A stretch of DNA of 64,000 nucleotides, taken from Bacteroidota bacterium (GTDB lineage: Bacteria; Bacteroidota; Bacteroidia; Palsa-965). Position numbers and translations under genes: made by a program. The stretch lies in assembly GCA_016194975.1 (NCBI GenBank), contig JACQAM010000006.1, positions 1-64,000 of the forward strand. Direction: 5' to 3'. Positions 17,654 through 26,690 of the stretch are shown here, piece after piece. The stretch's first letter is position 1. The number at the start of each line of letters is the position of its first letter. The notes below the pieces were generated by a model, which was not told where the DNA came from, ran no database searches, and saw only the letters and a program-made list of their open reading frames with translations.

Positions 17654-19423
17654 TTAATTCAGTTTCAACATTGTTCCTTTAACTGCTGTTTGTCCGCTTG
17701 AAGAGAATTCTGCGCCGGCAGTCCCCTGTGCTTTTAACTGTGCGCTGGATTTTACGGTAACATTATTCGTCCCTTCGATATTTATTTTCCCTTTCGCTTT
17801 CATGTTTATATCCTTCGGCGTATCAAGGAGAAATCCTTTATCATCCATCACCATTTTATTTTTATTCTGGTCTTCAAGCGTAATGGATTTCTTCTTGTCA
17901 TCGATCGTAATCGAATTCTTTCCTTTAGTAATTACCGTGATGATCTGGTCTTTGTCGTTTATAGTTATCTCTGTTCCTCCCTTGGTGATCCATCCCTTCA
18001 TCTTATTGTCGCCATCCGGTTTGAGTTTATCCGGCACTTTATTTTTTTTGCTGTAAAGCATTCCGAGTATCACAGGATCGCGCGGATCATCGTTTACAAA
18101 TCCGAGAAGCACTTCATCATCTTTTTCCGGACGTATTAAAATTCCACGCGCATTTCCCGCATCTGCGGCAACGATCCTCGCCCAAACTCCTTTGTCTCCT
18201 TTATCTATAAGAGGAATGCGTACACGCACACGGAATTCACCGCCATCCTGATCCACAATGTCAGTTACTATTCCTGTTACTAGCCCGTTTATAGAAGGTA
18301 ACAATCCAGCGGAGGGGCGATCAACAATGTTGTCATAGCGTTCGTAAAACCATTCTTCTGAATATCCGAACATAATGTCTGAATACCAAGGTGAGTTAAC
18401 GCTGTACCCTTGTGTAATAGAAGAAACAAAAGCTGCACCATTGAAGCGTTTGCCCATTCCAGCAAGATTGATAACATCACCGGGTTTAACCGCATGAGTA
18501 CCGAAAATCCGGATGCGGCCTTTTATTTTCGACATCTGGCTGCGAAGTAATTTCGCTTTACCCCACGCAGCAACTTCTTCATCCAATAGTTTTGCAGGGT
18601 TCTGCTGAAGAAAATCAATGGAGCCAAGAACGTCAGAAAGTTTTTTTGAAGTAAGATTTCCTTCTTCAGGACTCACCATCGGACCGGTTGCCGTTCGCTC
18701 TACAACTTCCTGTTTTGAATAATCCCAATACTTACTGATAACATCGGCATATTGATCTCGTGCATCCATTTCAGCTTCTGCGTCAACAATATTATCCCCG
18801 TAAGTAAGATTCAGAGAATCACCTTTAACAGCGAATTCCGGTTTTTTTACTTTTACTTTTCCATCCTCAATAAACAAAAGAAGTCCATTGACTTCAGCGC
18901 GCGATGCGATGAAATCCCAATCGGTTGAATAGTACTGAACCATTTCTTTGTGCGAGGCCTCTGTAGTATCAACTTCTGCCTGGAGTCCGTTGTCCTTTAT
19001 GATTTTCTCAATAATCTCGCTGTCCTTCTTATCTGCAAAATATTTATTTTTTCGGTTGATGGTCATTTTAATACTCTTGTCTTTCAGCTCAAGTATCATT
19101 GTTGAAGGTGCTTTAAGCGGTGCTTTGATCGATTGTTTTATTATAATTCCTTTAAAAATAACCTGGGGATTGTCACCATAACCGCCTTTAATAGTGACTT
19201 CTTTTCCCGGAATAAAATTTTCTGTGTCACTTAATTCGAAATCTCTTTTGGCGGCATCACCATCATATAATACAACTTCAGCCAAAGGAATACGATTGAC
19301 TCTTTTGCTTATCATAAGAGAGACAAGGCCATATTTCATGGTAACATCCTGTCCATTTACGGTTACAATGAAATTCGGTTTGGACAGTTTGTCGTGACCA
19401 GGTATGATTGTTGACTCACTCAT
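17654..19423 (-). CDS. VgrG/gpD-like central spike protein (Afp8-like)
   Basis: 589 aa. The first ~370 residues form the phage GPD/gp27-like hub (IPLAEVVLYDGD; STDWDFIASRAEVNGLLLFIEDG is the typical hub motif). An OB-fold follows at about 380-458 (GIVTDIVDQDGGEFRVRVRIP; VWARIVAADAGNARG; RPEKDDEVLLGFVNDDPRDP). The last 130 residues are a triple-stranded beta-helix needle with alternating short repeats (GTEITINDKD, KNSITIDDKKKSITLEDQNKN). It trimerises at the tube tip and pierces the target envelope. The start codon overlaps the LysM gene's stop by one base, implying coupled translation. No toxin domain is fused at the C-terminus. Confidence 0.93.
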   Translation of the reverse strand: MSESTIIPGHDKLSKPNFIVTVNGQDVTMKYGLVSLMISKRVNRIPLAEVVLYDGDAAKRDFELSDTENFIPGKEVTIKGGYGDNPQVIFKGIIIKQSIKAPLKAPSTMILELKDKSIKMTINRKNKYFADKKDSEIIEKIIKDNGLQAEVDTTEASHKEMVQYYSTDWDFIASRAEVNGLLLFIEDGKVKVKKPEFAVKGDSLNLTYGDNIVDAEAEMDARDQYADVISKYWDYSKQEVVERTATGPMVSPEEGNLTSKKLSDVLGSIDFLQQNPAKLLDEEVAAWGKAKLLRSQMSKIKGRIRIFGTHAVKPGDVINLAGMGKRFNGAAFVSSITQGYSVNSPWYSDIMFGYSEEWFYERYDNIVDRPSAGLLPSINGLVTGIVTDIVDQDGGEFRVRVRIPLIDKGDKGVWARIVAADAGNARGILIRPEKDDEVLLGFVNDDPRDPVILGMLYSKKNKVPDKLKPDGDNKMKGWITKGGTEITINDKDQIITVITKGKNSITIDDKKKSITLEDQNKNKMVMDDKGFLLDTPKDINMKAKGKINIEGTNNVTVKSSAQLKAQGTAGAEFSSSGQTAVKGTMLKLN

Positions 19424-20175
19424 TATTCCGCTTTATTGGTAGGTGGAAGAATTAAATTTTGCCCGGGCTGGAGTTTTCTGTAATTCATAAGGTCGTTTGC
19501 TGCTGCTATCTGCAGATAAAAAGATTCGCTACCATATTCGCTTTTTGCAATATTGTAAATGGTATCTCCGGCTTTTACCAAATGAATTTTGGTGATATCA
19601 GGGGAGAATAATTTGTTTTTCCTCTGAGACATCACATGATTATTAGTCTCGATAAAAGTGCAGGAGACTGTTGCCCTCAATGGAGAGCCATCTCTGTTGA
19701 AAAGAGAATAATTGACAGTGGCAGATTGAACTTTGCATTCTAGATAAAGTCCTTCACCCCAAATCACTTTGAGAAAATTCGAATCATGCGTTTTAGATTC
19801 AATCTTCATAAGAACTTTGAAAAGAATCTCTATTGCTTTCGATATGTTGACTTTACCATTTTCCAAACCTGATATGGCAGTAGAAAAACCCTGAACACTG
19901 GTGTTCGATTCAGTTGCCAGGACATTTTGTGGCGGAGAAGCTCCGGTTCCATCAAGTAATAATTCAACGCTTACCGTTGGATTCTGTTTGTTTTTATCCT
20001 GTGTAGAATTGTCGCTACCATTCGCAGTTTTCATTTCCTGAACATCCTGCGTATGCGACGTTGAAAGTGTCGAAGGATTATACATTGCAACAAAAGCAGT
20101 GCCTGCAAGGGTGTCAAACTTATCACTCGTGTATGGAATGATCGTAAGTTTCGCAAGCGCGTTATTTGTTGCCAT
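19423..20175 (-). CDS. LysM-domain tube/baseplate adaptor (Afp7-like)
   Basis: 250 aa. The N-terminal ~195 residues are a beta-rich tube-adaptor domain (MYNPSTLSTSHTQDVQE; KVIWGEGLYLECKVQSATVNYSLFNRDGSPLRA). A LysM module closes the protein (VKAGDTIYNIAKSEYGS, then YRKLQPGQNLILPP). In contractile tails this gp53/gpX-type protein joins the hub to the first tube ring. Here LysM is structural rather than wall-binding. It begins two bases after the DUF5908 gene and overlaps the spike gene by one base. Confidence 0.9.
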   Translation of the reverse strand: MATNNALAKLTIIPYTSDKFDTLAGTAFVAMYNPSTLSTSHTQDVQEMKTANGSDNSTQDKNKQNPTVSVELLLDGTGASPPQNVLATESNTSVQGFSTAISGLENGKVNISKAIEILFKVLMKIESKTHDSNFLKVIWGEGLYLECKVQSATVNYSLFNRDGSPLRATVSCTFIETNNHVMSQRKNKLFSPDITKIHLVKAGDTIYNIAKSEYGSESFYLQIAAANDLMNYRKLQPGQNLILPPTNKAE

Positions 20176-20177
20176 GA

Positions 20178-20348
20178 CTAACGGTCCTTTTTATCGGTGA
20201 TCATTCTTTTTAATTGCTCAATTATTTCCGCTTGCATTTCATGCGTTTCACTGGCGGTTTTTGTAATCTTCTCACCCTGATTCTTTTTATCTCCGGGCTG
20301 AGAGGTTACGAAAGCGCGTACTACGAGTTCTTTTATTTCTATCGGCAT
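20178..20348 (-). CDS. DUF5908-family eCIS micro-protein, 56 aa
   Basis: ATG at 20346-20348, stop at 20178-20180. It starts MPIEIKELVVRAFVT, the DUF5908 signature, then a lysine-rich linker and a helix (EMQAEIIEQLKRMITDKKD). DUF5908 proteins recur in eCIS loci between tube and LysM genes, which is exactly this position. It ends two bases before the LysM start and starts 17 bases after the tube stop. Biochemical function is not established; a role in tube-baseplate assembly (Afp6-like slot) is the natural guess. Confidence 0.8.
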   Translation of the reverse strand: MPIEIKELVVRAFVTSQPGDKKNQGEKITKTASETHEMQAEIIEQLKRMITDKKDR

Positions 20349-20365
20349 AATTTGTAAAATTGAAG

Positions 20366-20812
20366 CTAAATGGCAACTCTTTGATAGTACTGGTAAGTAA
20401 GGATGATAGTTTCTACAGCAATTTTATTTCCGCTTGCGTCGAACGATTCTATATTCCAAGCTTTAGGCCATGCATTGACAAAATTCCATTGGGCTATCGG
20501 AGTATGGCTCTCATCAAGTAAACTCACTGTCACATTTTTCGGATCGAATTGAAAATTCTCAACGGCATCTTTGAACCATTTGATCAATGCGGATCCAAGC
20601 AACATTCCTCTTTTCAAAGTGAGGTCTTTGTAGGATATTCTGTTCGGCAGGTGATGAGTAAATACATTTTCTCCTCCCTCGGCATGATCCGTAACTGGAA
20701 TATCTATACTCAAGCCATCCACACTCTGGAAGCCAATGTCATTTCCAAAACCGGCAATCTCCACCCTGAAGTGAAAACTAACCGGCGGATAAAATTGTGT
20801 ACCGCCTGACAT
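20366..20812 (-). CDS. Tail tube protein, gp19-like (second copy, Afp5-like)
   Basis: 148 aa. It has the T4 gp19/Hcp-like tube pattern: PVSFHFRVEIAGFG at the start, FQSVDGLSIDIPV, LKRGMLLGSALIKWF, then NAWPKAWNIESFDASGNKIAVETIILTYQYY. This copy probably forms the special first ring near the baseplate, because it lies next to the LysM and spike genes; the other copy would build the main tube. It shares the FHF...F..V.G, LKRG, AWP and AVE motifs with the preceding gene. Confidence 0.92.
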   Translation of the reverse strand: MSGGTQFYPPVSFHFRVEIAGFGNDIGFQSVDGLSIDIPVTDHAEGGENVFTHHLPNRISYKDLTLKRGMLLGSALIKWFKDAVENFQFDPKNVTVSLLDESHTPIAQWNFVNAWPKAWNIESFDASGNKIAVETIILTYQYYQRVAI

Positions 20813-20832
20813 AACGAATTCAGATTAAAAGA

Positions 20833-21273
20833 TTAGGAAGCGGCAATTTCCCATGATTCAAGACAAACTTCAAGACTTTCCACTGCAATCTCATTACCTG
20901 TAGCCTTGAACGAGGCGCCTTCTATTTTGCATGGCCAGCAATTATTTAAAGTCCATGTAAAGATTGGCGCGTGTGTTTCATCGAGGAGTTTCATGGTGAG
21001 CGTCCGACGATCGGGCTTATCAAGATTCGTTGCGTTCAGCCAATCGTAGAACTGGTTATCACCTTTTCCGTACCCGCGCTTCATTGTTATATTTCCCACT
21101 TTGTGCATTCCTGGAATTTTTGATACGAAATAGTTAGGAGAACTTCCTTCACGATACTCGATAGGTTGACGTTCCTGGTTGAAGCCGGTGACTTCTGTGA
21201 AACCAATACGATTACCGCCCCATTCAAGTTGAAAATGAAATACCGGTACGGGATAAAATGGTGTAGTTGCCAT
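20833..21273 (-). CDS. Tail tube protein, gp19-like (first copy, Afp1-like)
   Basis: 146 aa. Motifs are PVFHFQLEWGGNRIGFTEVTG near the N-terminus, MKRGYGKGDNQFYDWLN in the middle, and NCWPCKIEGASFKATGNEIAVESLEVCLESWE at the end, all typical of phage T4 gp19-like tube proteins. It stacks as hexamers inside the sheath to make the channel that carries the effector. Being just after the sheath genes, it is the likely main tube protein. A 61-base gap separates it from the sheath and 20 bases from the next tube gene. Confidence 0.92.
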   Translation of the reverse strand: MATTPFYPVPVFHFQLEWGGNRIGFTEVTGFNQERQPIEYREGSSPNYFVSKIPGMHKVGNITMKRGYGKGDNQFYDWLNATNLDKPDRRTLTMKLLDETHAPIFTWTLNNCWPCKIEGASFKATGNEIAVESLEVCLESWEIAAS

Positions 21274-21334
21274 AGTTATTTTGTTTTTGAAATTTGGTTT
21301 TTGTTTTTTGAGTTGTTGTTTTTATTTTCAGTTA

Positions 21335-22747
21335 TTAAGCTTCCTGTAATTTGTGCATGAATTGCAGGATAATGAATTCAGCAGGGCGAACCGCCGCCAT
21401 TCCAACCTGAATGATCAATTTACCTTCAAGAATATCCTGTGCTGTCATTGTTTCTCCCAATCCCACTTTTACAAAGAACGCCTGTTCCGGTTTATCACCT
21501 GCAAGAGCACCTTGTCTCCACAAATCGGTAAGGAAATTTGAGATCATTGATTTCACACGAAGCCAGGTATTTTTGTCGTTAGGTTCGAACACGACAAACT
21601 CACTTGCTTTTTTGATCGATTCTTCCGCAAAAATGAAAAGGCGACGAACAGGAACATAGCGCCATTCATTGTCATTCCCAGCGAGTGTGCGTGATCCCCA
21701 CACGAGAATTCCACGACCGGTGAAAGAACGGATAGCATTGATGGATTTTCCTGAACTTGAATCAACGTTCATACCTCCCTGTTGTTCTTCAGTTATGGCT
21801 ATAGTGGGAGAATTAACCAGATTAACGCTGACGTTAGCAGGCGCTTTCCAAACACCTCGGTCATTATCAACAGAAGCGTAAATTCCAACCATTGCGCCTG
21901 AAGGAGGAAGTGTAAGAAGGTGGCTATTGTTGATATTTGAAATGATTTGCTGATAAAGAGAAAAATTAAGAGCCTTAACAGAAGTAGCAGAACCATCATT
22001 CAATGGTTTATTTACTACAGCTAAAACAGAAGGATCATTCCCATTATAATTTGCACTTGGAATCGTAGATGTGACCTCATTTATACCAAATGGAAGTCCG
22101 GTCTTAAGGAAAGGCATATAAGAAGCTCCATATTTAAGATTATTAGAACCAAATATTCCCCTGTAAGTTGTAAGTGCGGCTGTTGTAACATCATCAACCG
22201 GATTATCAAATACTCCAAAACGATCCTGAAGTTTTGCGCATTGTATTAATACATCATTTAGAAAAGTTCCATAGCTTCCAGACAGGCCGCTTCCAATCAT
22301 GTCAGGACTCAAAATAAGTGTTGGTTCATCTACTTTCTCAAGAGCATCAAGAGCATTTTTAATGTCAGTGGCATATGACAAAGAATTAGGATAAATTCCC
22401 GAAGAAACTACATAGCAAGGACCGCCTCCATTACCAAAATAGAGTTGCATGCTTTGAAATAGATTGAAAGATTTTGGGCCTCCATTAAAGGCTGAAGAAA
22501 TAACCCGACTTGTAATTGGAACAGTTGCAGGTGTATCAACGATGGTGATATCGAATGTTTCAAGATAGGGGCCACCGAAATTTGCTACATATTCTATCAT
22601 GGAGGTAATTCTCACAGGAGAATTTGCTGTTCCCGCTGCGGTATAGCCAATGAAAGCCGGAATAGCTGTTGATACAGGGGCGATTGATGGTGGAAGAGTT
22701 GAAATTTCCTGGATGTAAACTCCCGGAGTATTGAAAGTTGTTGCCAT
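21335..22747 (-). CDS. Contractile sheath protein (470 aa, second sheath)
   Basis: Phage tail sheath family. It starts TPGVYIQEISTLPPSIAPV, where GVY(I/V)xE is the sheath hallmark, then VSTAIPAFIGYTAAG. The conserved C-terminal domain has AFTGRGILVWGSRTLA-type sequence (here SFTGRG), WRYVPVRRLFIFAEESI and LIIQVGMAAVRPAEFIILQFMHKLQEA. That last block is nearly identical to the end of the other sheath gene, as needed for interlocking strands. A middle domain of about 200 residues faces outward. The protein contracts to drive the tube forward. It starts 34 bases after the longer sheath gene. Confidence 0.95.
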   Translation of the reverse strand: MATTFNTPGVYIQEISTLPPSIAPVSTAIPAFIGYTAAGTANSPVRITSMIEYVANFGGPYLETFDITIVDTPATVPITSRVISSAFNGGPKSFNLFQSMQLYFGNGGGPCYVVSSGIYPNSLSYATDIKNALDALEKVDEPTLILSPDMIGSGLSGSYGTFLNDVLIQCAKLQDRFGVFDNPVDDVTTAALTTYRGIFGSNNLKYGASYMPFLKTGLPFGINEVTSTIPSANYNGNDPSVLAVVNKPLNDGSATSVKALNFSLYQQIISNINNSHLLTLPPSGAMVGIYASVDNDRGVWKAPANVSVNLVNSPTIAITEEQQGGMNVDSSSGKSINAIRSFTGRGILVWGSRTLAGNDNEWRYVPVRRLFIFAEESIKKASEFVVFEPNDKNTWLRVKSMISNFLTDLWRQGALAGDKPEQAFFVKVGLGETMTAQDILEGKLIIQVGMAAVRPAEFIILQFMHKLQEA

Positions 22748-22781
22748 TTTTTTTGTTTTATTTTTTGGTTAGTATTATTTA

Positions 22782-24437
22782 TTAAGCTTCCTGAAGTTTA
22801 TGCATGAATTGAAGTATGATGAATTCAGCAGGACGAACCGCTGCAAGACCTACCTGGATGATCAGTTTTCCCTCGAGAATATCCTGCGCAGTCATCGTTT
22901 CATTCAAACCAACCTTTACGAAGTAAGCCTGTTCAGGTTTGTCACCCGTGAGAGCTCCCTGCTTCCACAAGTCGGTAAGAAAATTGCTGATCATGGATTT
23001 AACGCGCATCCATGTATTCTTGTCGTTGGGTTCGAAGACCACAAATTCAGAAGCGTGGCGGATGGAGTCTTCAGCGAAAAGAAAAAGACGGCGTACGTTT
23101 ATGTAACGCCATTCATTATCGTTGCCGGCAAGTGTCCGTGCTCCCCACACCAGGTTTCCTCTTCCGGCAAAATTTCTTATTGCGTTAATTGATTTTCCTC
23201 CTACAGGATCAATGTTCAGATCACCCTGTTCGGAATCAGTAATTGTTACGCCAAGACTATCTACTACGTTAACGCTAACATTAGCAGCAGCTTTCCATAC
23301 GCCACGATCATTATCGACAGCGGTATAGGTTCCAGCCATAGTTGCAGAAGGATATAGTATTAGAGGAAATGTTTGCAGGGCGCTAGTAATACGACTATAC
23401 AGAAGTGTATCTGGGAGTATTCCCGAAACGCTTAGTGAAACAGTTACGTCAGATGTAGTTGCTGGGCCTGTAACGGCAATGGAATTTGGGATTCCTGCAG
23501 TTTTTGTCGTAACAATAACATCTGTTGCGACTGTCGCTGAATATGTTGAATTTAAAAGTGGATTAGTATTAATTGCAGACGCGATAGCGCCAGCACTTGC
23601 AATGGATCCACTTGGAGCAATTGAAATACCGCCGATCAGTAAATCGACTGCGTTAAAAGTGGAATTAAATGTAATATGAACAGAAGCGAAAATTCCGTTT
23701 TTTACAACATCGAGGGTATTTGTATTAAAGGGTAATGGTGGAATTAAAGCAGAAATAGTAACGCTCGAGTCTAAATAAGCAAATGAAAGTCCAGATTCGA
23801 GTGAAGGATAGTAAGCTGCACCATATTTCAGATTGTTTGCTCCCACGTTTGAATTTCTGAAATCCTGAGCATCGTCAAATACTGTGTTGCCGGAACGGAC
23901 TAAAACGTCCATGATGGAGAAACGATCTTGCATTTTCGCACAATGGGCGAGCATCTCATTGTAAATATCTCTTCTTCCATTGTCGTCTACATCAGGTGCG
24001 ACTGCTTCAGGAACAACAATCATAGAGATTTCATCGACCTGTTCTGCAAATGCAATTGCTGCCTTCAAATCGGCAGCGACAATTGAAGGAGATGTATTAT
24101 AGTGACCTACGGTGATTATGTAGCACGTGCCGCCGCCATTTGCAAAAAACATCTGCAGATCATAGAAAAGACGAAATTGAGGTTCCGCAGGGTTTGTAAA
24201 TGCGATTGCAATATCCGATGGCGTTCCCGTTAGTGTTACAGTAATATTTTCATTAAAAGCGCCACCAAAATGCTGTTGAAACTCAATAAGAGAAGTAACA
24301 CGAGTCGGTTTATTCAGATCCCCACTTTCAGTATACCCGACAAACACCGGAATCGCCGTGGGCACTGCTGCTACCGAAGACGGTAGTGTTTGTATTTCCT
24401 GGATATATACGCCAGGGGTCTTTGGAAAAAGTGCCAT
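22782..24437 (-). CDS. Contractile sheath protein with inserted beta domain (551 aa, first sheath)
   Basis: Same family as the 470-aa sheath. It starts TPGVYIQEIQTLPSSVAAV and has a near-identical last 110 residues (GRGNLVWGARTLAGNDNEWRY; AVRPAEFIILQFMHKL). It is 81 residues longer, mainly from an insertion at about residues 225-345 holding LLIGGISIAPSGSIASAGAIA, SAINTNPL, then VIVTTKTAGIPNSIAVTG. That pattern resembles flagellin-hook IN-type or Ig-like surface modules. The insertion should sit on the outer face and decorate the particle. A 108-base gap upstream, with a CGGAAT-T-ATTCCG palindrome, separates it from the 395-aa gene. Confidence 0.94.
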   Translation of the reverse strand: MALFPKTPGVYIQEIQTLPSSVAAVPTAIPVFVGYTESGDLNKPTRVTSLIEFQQHFGGAFNENITVTLTGTPSDIAIAFTNPAEPQFRLFYDLQMFFANGGGTCYIITVGHYNTSPSIVAADLKAAIAFAEQVDEISMIVVPEAVAPDVDDNGRRDIYNEMLAHCAKMQDRFSIMDVLVRSGNTVFDDAQDFRNSNVGANNLKYGAAYYPSLESGLSFAYLDSSVTISALIPPLPFNTNTLDVVKNGIFASVHITFNSTFNAVDLLIGGISIAPSGSIASAGAIASAINTNPLLNSTYSATVATDVIVTTKTAGIPNSIAVTGPATTSDVTVSLSVSGILPDTLLYSRITSALQTFPLILYPSATMAGTYTAVDNDRGVWKAAANVSVNVVDSLGVTITDSEQGDLNIDPVGGKSINAIRNFAGRGNLVWGARTLAGNDNEWRYINVRRLFLFAEDSIRHASEFVVFEPNDKNTWMRVKSMISNFLTDLWKQGALTGDKPEQAYFVKVGLNETMTAQDILEGKLIIQVGLAAVRPAEFIILQFMHKLQEA

Positions 24438-24545
24438 ATTTTATTTTGATTTTAGTTGATGAATATTTTTAGTTATCAGAAGAACGTGCCGGAATTATTC
24501 CGCAAGAACTTTTTTATGTGCTATTGTCAATTGTACTGATCATGG

Positions 24546-25733
24546 TTATGCGATTACAAAAATTTCTGAGACATCCGGATCTATAATTGGTGTGGGTTGT
24601 GCGGCACCAAGACGATCCGAGTCAACTCCTGTGGTAAGAGCATTTGAAAGGCCGGGTAAAACTTTTATTCCCACTCCGGAACCACCGGTAGCACGTTTGA
24701 AAAGAGTTATCGTATTTAAAGCTGTCTCGCTGAAAGGAATCGGAACAGTAGATTCCATAATAACAGGATTCTTTCCGTTGATCTTCATCAGAGAAGTTGG
24801 TTGACCGAATGGCTGAGTAGTTGGGTCAACAGCGTTAAAAGTATATGCCGGTACAACTTGATCGTCTTTAACGGCAAGATCAAAATTTGACGGATCAATT
24901 TCTTTTGGAATGATATAATATCTCCATGTTGTAGAGCGAACATCAAAAGTGTACTCAAAATTGAAAAAATCTTTTGGGTCATTACAGGAGTCATAAAGTC
25001 TGGCCGAATCGGAATATTTTATTCGGGCAAGGCCGAATAAATTCTCTTTCGCGAGGTCAGAATCTACATACAGGATCGCAGAATGTTCCAGGGTATTGAA
25101 GCCATCTTTTGCTTCGATTGTATAAATTCCTTTGGGTTGTTTCGTCAGATCGATTGCGACAGTATAAGTGCCGTTGGTCAGATCCACAACAACAGGGGTC
25201 ACTGTAATAACAGGTACTGCAGAACCTTCCGGAAAAACTTTTACAGTAAGATCTGCTGTAAATCCTGGCGTGCCGGGTAAAAAAGAATAGGTGAAGGAAG
25301 AAGGCCTCAATTCATCGATGAGAGATGGAGAAAAGGGAATATCTGCTGGTGTTGTAAGGCCAGCATTCGCTTCAAGGAAAAATATTTTTCCGGAATTATA
25401 AGCACCTCCCTGATTCAAATCGGTAACATTCAGAAAATAAGGAATAGCTTCCTGTTTCAATCTGAGAACAAAAAGAAATTCAGAAGAGCCAGTTAGTGGC
25501 ACTAATGGTTTCTGAATCGGCGTAACGGGTGCTGCATCAAGATAGGCTTCGTAAAATGTAATAAAGCCACTTCCGTTTTTTATAAAACGCATTTTATTAT
25601 TCCTGATCAATAGCGCACACTCTTTCGACGGGAACAATTCAATTTCATTATTCACATTGAATTTATTCTCCGTGACGAAAAAATCGTGTGACAGCTCCAC
25701 AGAAAACGCTTTATTATATATTACAGAAATCAT
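24546..25733 (-). CDS. eCIS operon protein of unknown function, beta-rich (395 aa)
   Basis: Starts MISVIYNKAFSVELSHDFFV. It has a mixed N-terminal domain, an Ig-like middle (YTFLPGT..TADLTVKVFPEG; PVVVDLTNGTYTVAIDLT) and a C-terminal beta region with FNFEYTFDVRSTTWRYYIIPKE. No signal peptide or membrane segment is seen. It lies three bases after the DUF4255 cap gene and before the sheaths. Position suggests a cap or tube-terminator partner made together with DUF4255. I do not recognise a named family, and no enzyme motif is visible. Confidence 0.65.
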   Translation of the reverse strand: MISVIYNKAFSVELSHDFFVTENKFNVNNEIELFPSKECALLIRNNKMRFIKNGSGFITFYEAYLDAAPVTPIQKPLVPLTGSSEFLFVLRLKQEAIPYFLNVTDLNQGGAYNSGKIFFLEANAGLTTPADIPFSPSLIDELRPSSFTYSFLPGTPGFTADLTVKVFPEGSAVPVITVTPVVVDLTNGTYTVAIDLTKQPKGIYTIEAKDGFNTLEHSAILYVDSDLAKENLFGLARIKYSDSARLYDSCNDPKDFFNFEYTFDVRSTTWRYYIIPKEIDPSNFDLAVKDDQVVPAYTFNAVDPTTQPFGQPTSLMKINGKNPVIMESTVPIPFSETALNTITLFKRATGGSGVGIKVLPGLSNALTTGVDSDRLGAAQPTPIIDPDVSEIFVIA

Positions 25734-25736
25734 TTA

Positions 25737-26351
25737 TCAATTCGATGAAGTGGTGATATTGAGATTAGTGATAGGTGGTTGCTGATCGAGCAGGAGTTTT
25801 TCCTGATAGGTAAGCATTCGCACCTTATAAAGAACTGAAGGCAGGTATTTCGCACCGACCACCGTCCAGAAATTGTACTGCTGCTCAAAAGAGTAGGAGT
25901 GAATTTCTACAACAAGTTTTTGTAACACTGCAGGAAGAAGCGGCGAATTATCAGTCGTGAAAACATATTTTCCCTGGAAAAAACTTATCACGTATGAAAG
26001 CTGTTTTAATCCTTCGGCGTAAATACCGGTTGTATTAACTGCTCCACCTGCATCGCCGGAAGCAAAATTAGCACTGATAAGAACGTAGAGATTGAGTTTG
26101 ATATTCGGGTTATAATGTTCGATGTCGCCTTTCTCATTCCTGAAAGCAGTTTGTTGTTCCTTAAAAACGCGCTCCTCTTCAATATTGATAAGAGAAAGCC
26201 CAAGTGTTTTAGGAGGAATTGCCCAGTTACCATCTTCAGCAGCCACATTGGTCAATACGATCTCAGTCGCCATTCCTGAAACAGGGGCATTCTTCAAAAG
26301 GAGATAAGAGTTTATCTCGTTCGTCAAAAATTCAAGTGCTTCACCTATCAT
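25737..26351 (-). CDS. DUF4255 cap/terminator protein (Afp16/Pvc16-like)
   Basis: 204 aa. MIGEALEFLTNEINSYL at the start, VLTNVAAEDG next, then INIEEERVFKEQQ and NPNIKLNLYVLISANF: the DUF4255 (Pvc16 N-terminal) pattern. Proteins of this family close the distal end of eCIS particles and set sheath/tube termination. It is followed after three bases by the 395-aa gene. Family assignment is secure; the exact position in this particle is inferred from relatives. Confidence 0.9.
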   Translation of the reverse strand: MIGEALEFLTNEINSYLLLKNAPVSGMATEIVLTNVAAEDGNWAIPPKTLGLSLINIEEERVFKEQQTAFRNEKGDIEHYNPNIKLNLYVLISANFASGDAGGAVNTTGIYAEGLKQLSYVISFFQGKYVFTTDNSPLLPAVLQKLVVEIHSYSFEQQYNFWTVVGAKYLPSVLYKVRMLTYQEKLLLDQQPPITNLNITTSSN

Positions 26352-26369
26352 TTTGCTTTCTTAATAGTA

Positions 26370-26681
26370 TTATTCAAAAACCTGTACCAACTGCCTGTTT
26401 ACACCAACACTCTCATCTGTGAAATACCATTCAATATCTTCCACTCGTTTCGTGAGGACACCCGAGTCATAGGTATAAGTGTAGCTACAGTGCACTGCGA
26501 GATCGGAAAATTCATTTGTGCCGGCGTCATAATTCATGTAATACTCTTTCTGGTCAGGTGTGCCATCTGGATTGCTGATCACTTTTTCATGCGTGTAGAA
26601 AGTGAAATCAAGATCGCGGGGATCTTCATTACCTCCTGTGAGCATAAAATTCTTACCAAATATTTCTGTTACTTCTTTCAT
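26370..26681 (-). CDS. Small acidic eCIS operon protein, unknown (103 aa)
   Basis: Starts MKEVTEIFGKNFMLTGGNED, then PRDLDFTFYTHEKVIS; many aromatics and acidic residues; predicted beta-sandwich. No signal peptide, membrane helix or catalytic motif. It lies nine bases after the repeat fibre gene and 18 bases before the DUF4255 gene. It could be a fibre-assembly chaperone, as such genes often follow fibre genes, or a small structural piece. I do not recognise the family. Confidence 0.6.
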   Translation of the reverse strand: MKEVTEIFGKNFMLTGGNEDPRDLDFTFYTHEKVISNPDGTPDQKEYYMNYDAGTNEFSDLAVHCSYTYTYDSGVLTKRVEDIEWYFTDESVGVNRQLVQVFE

Positions 26682-26690
26682 GATGCGTTA

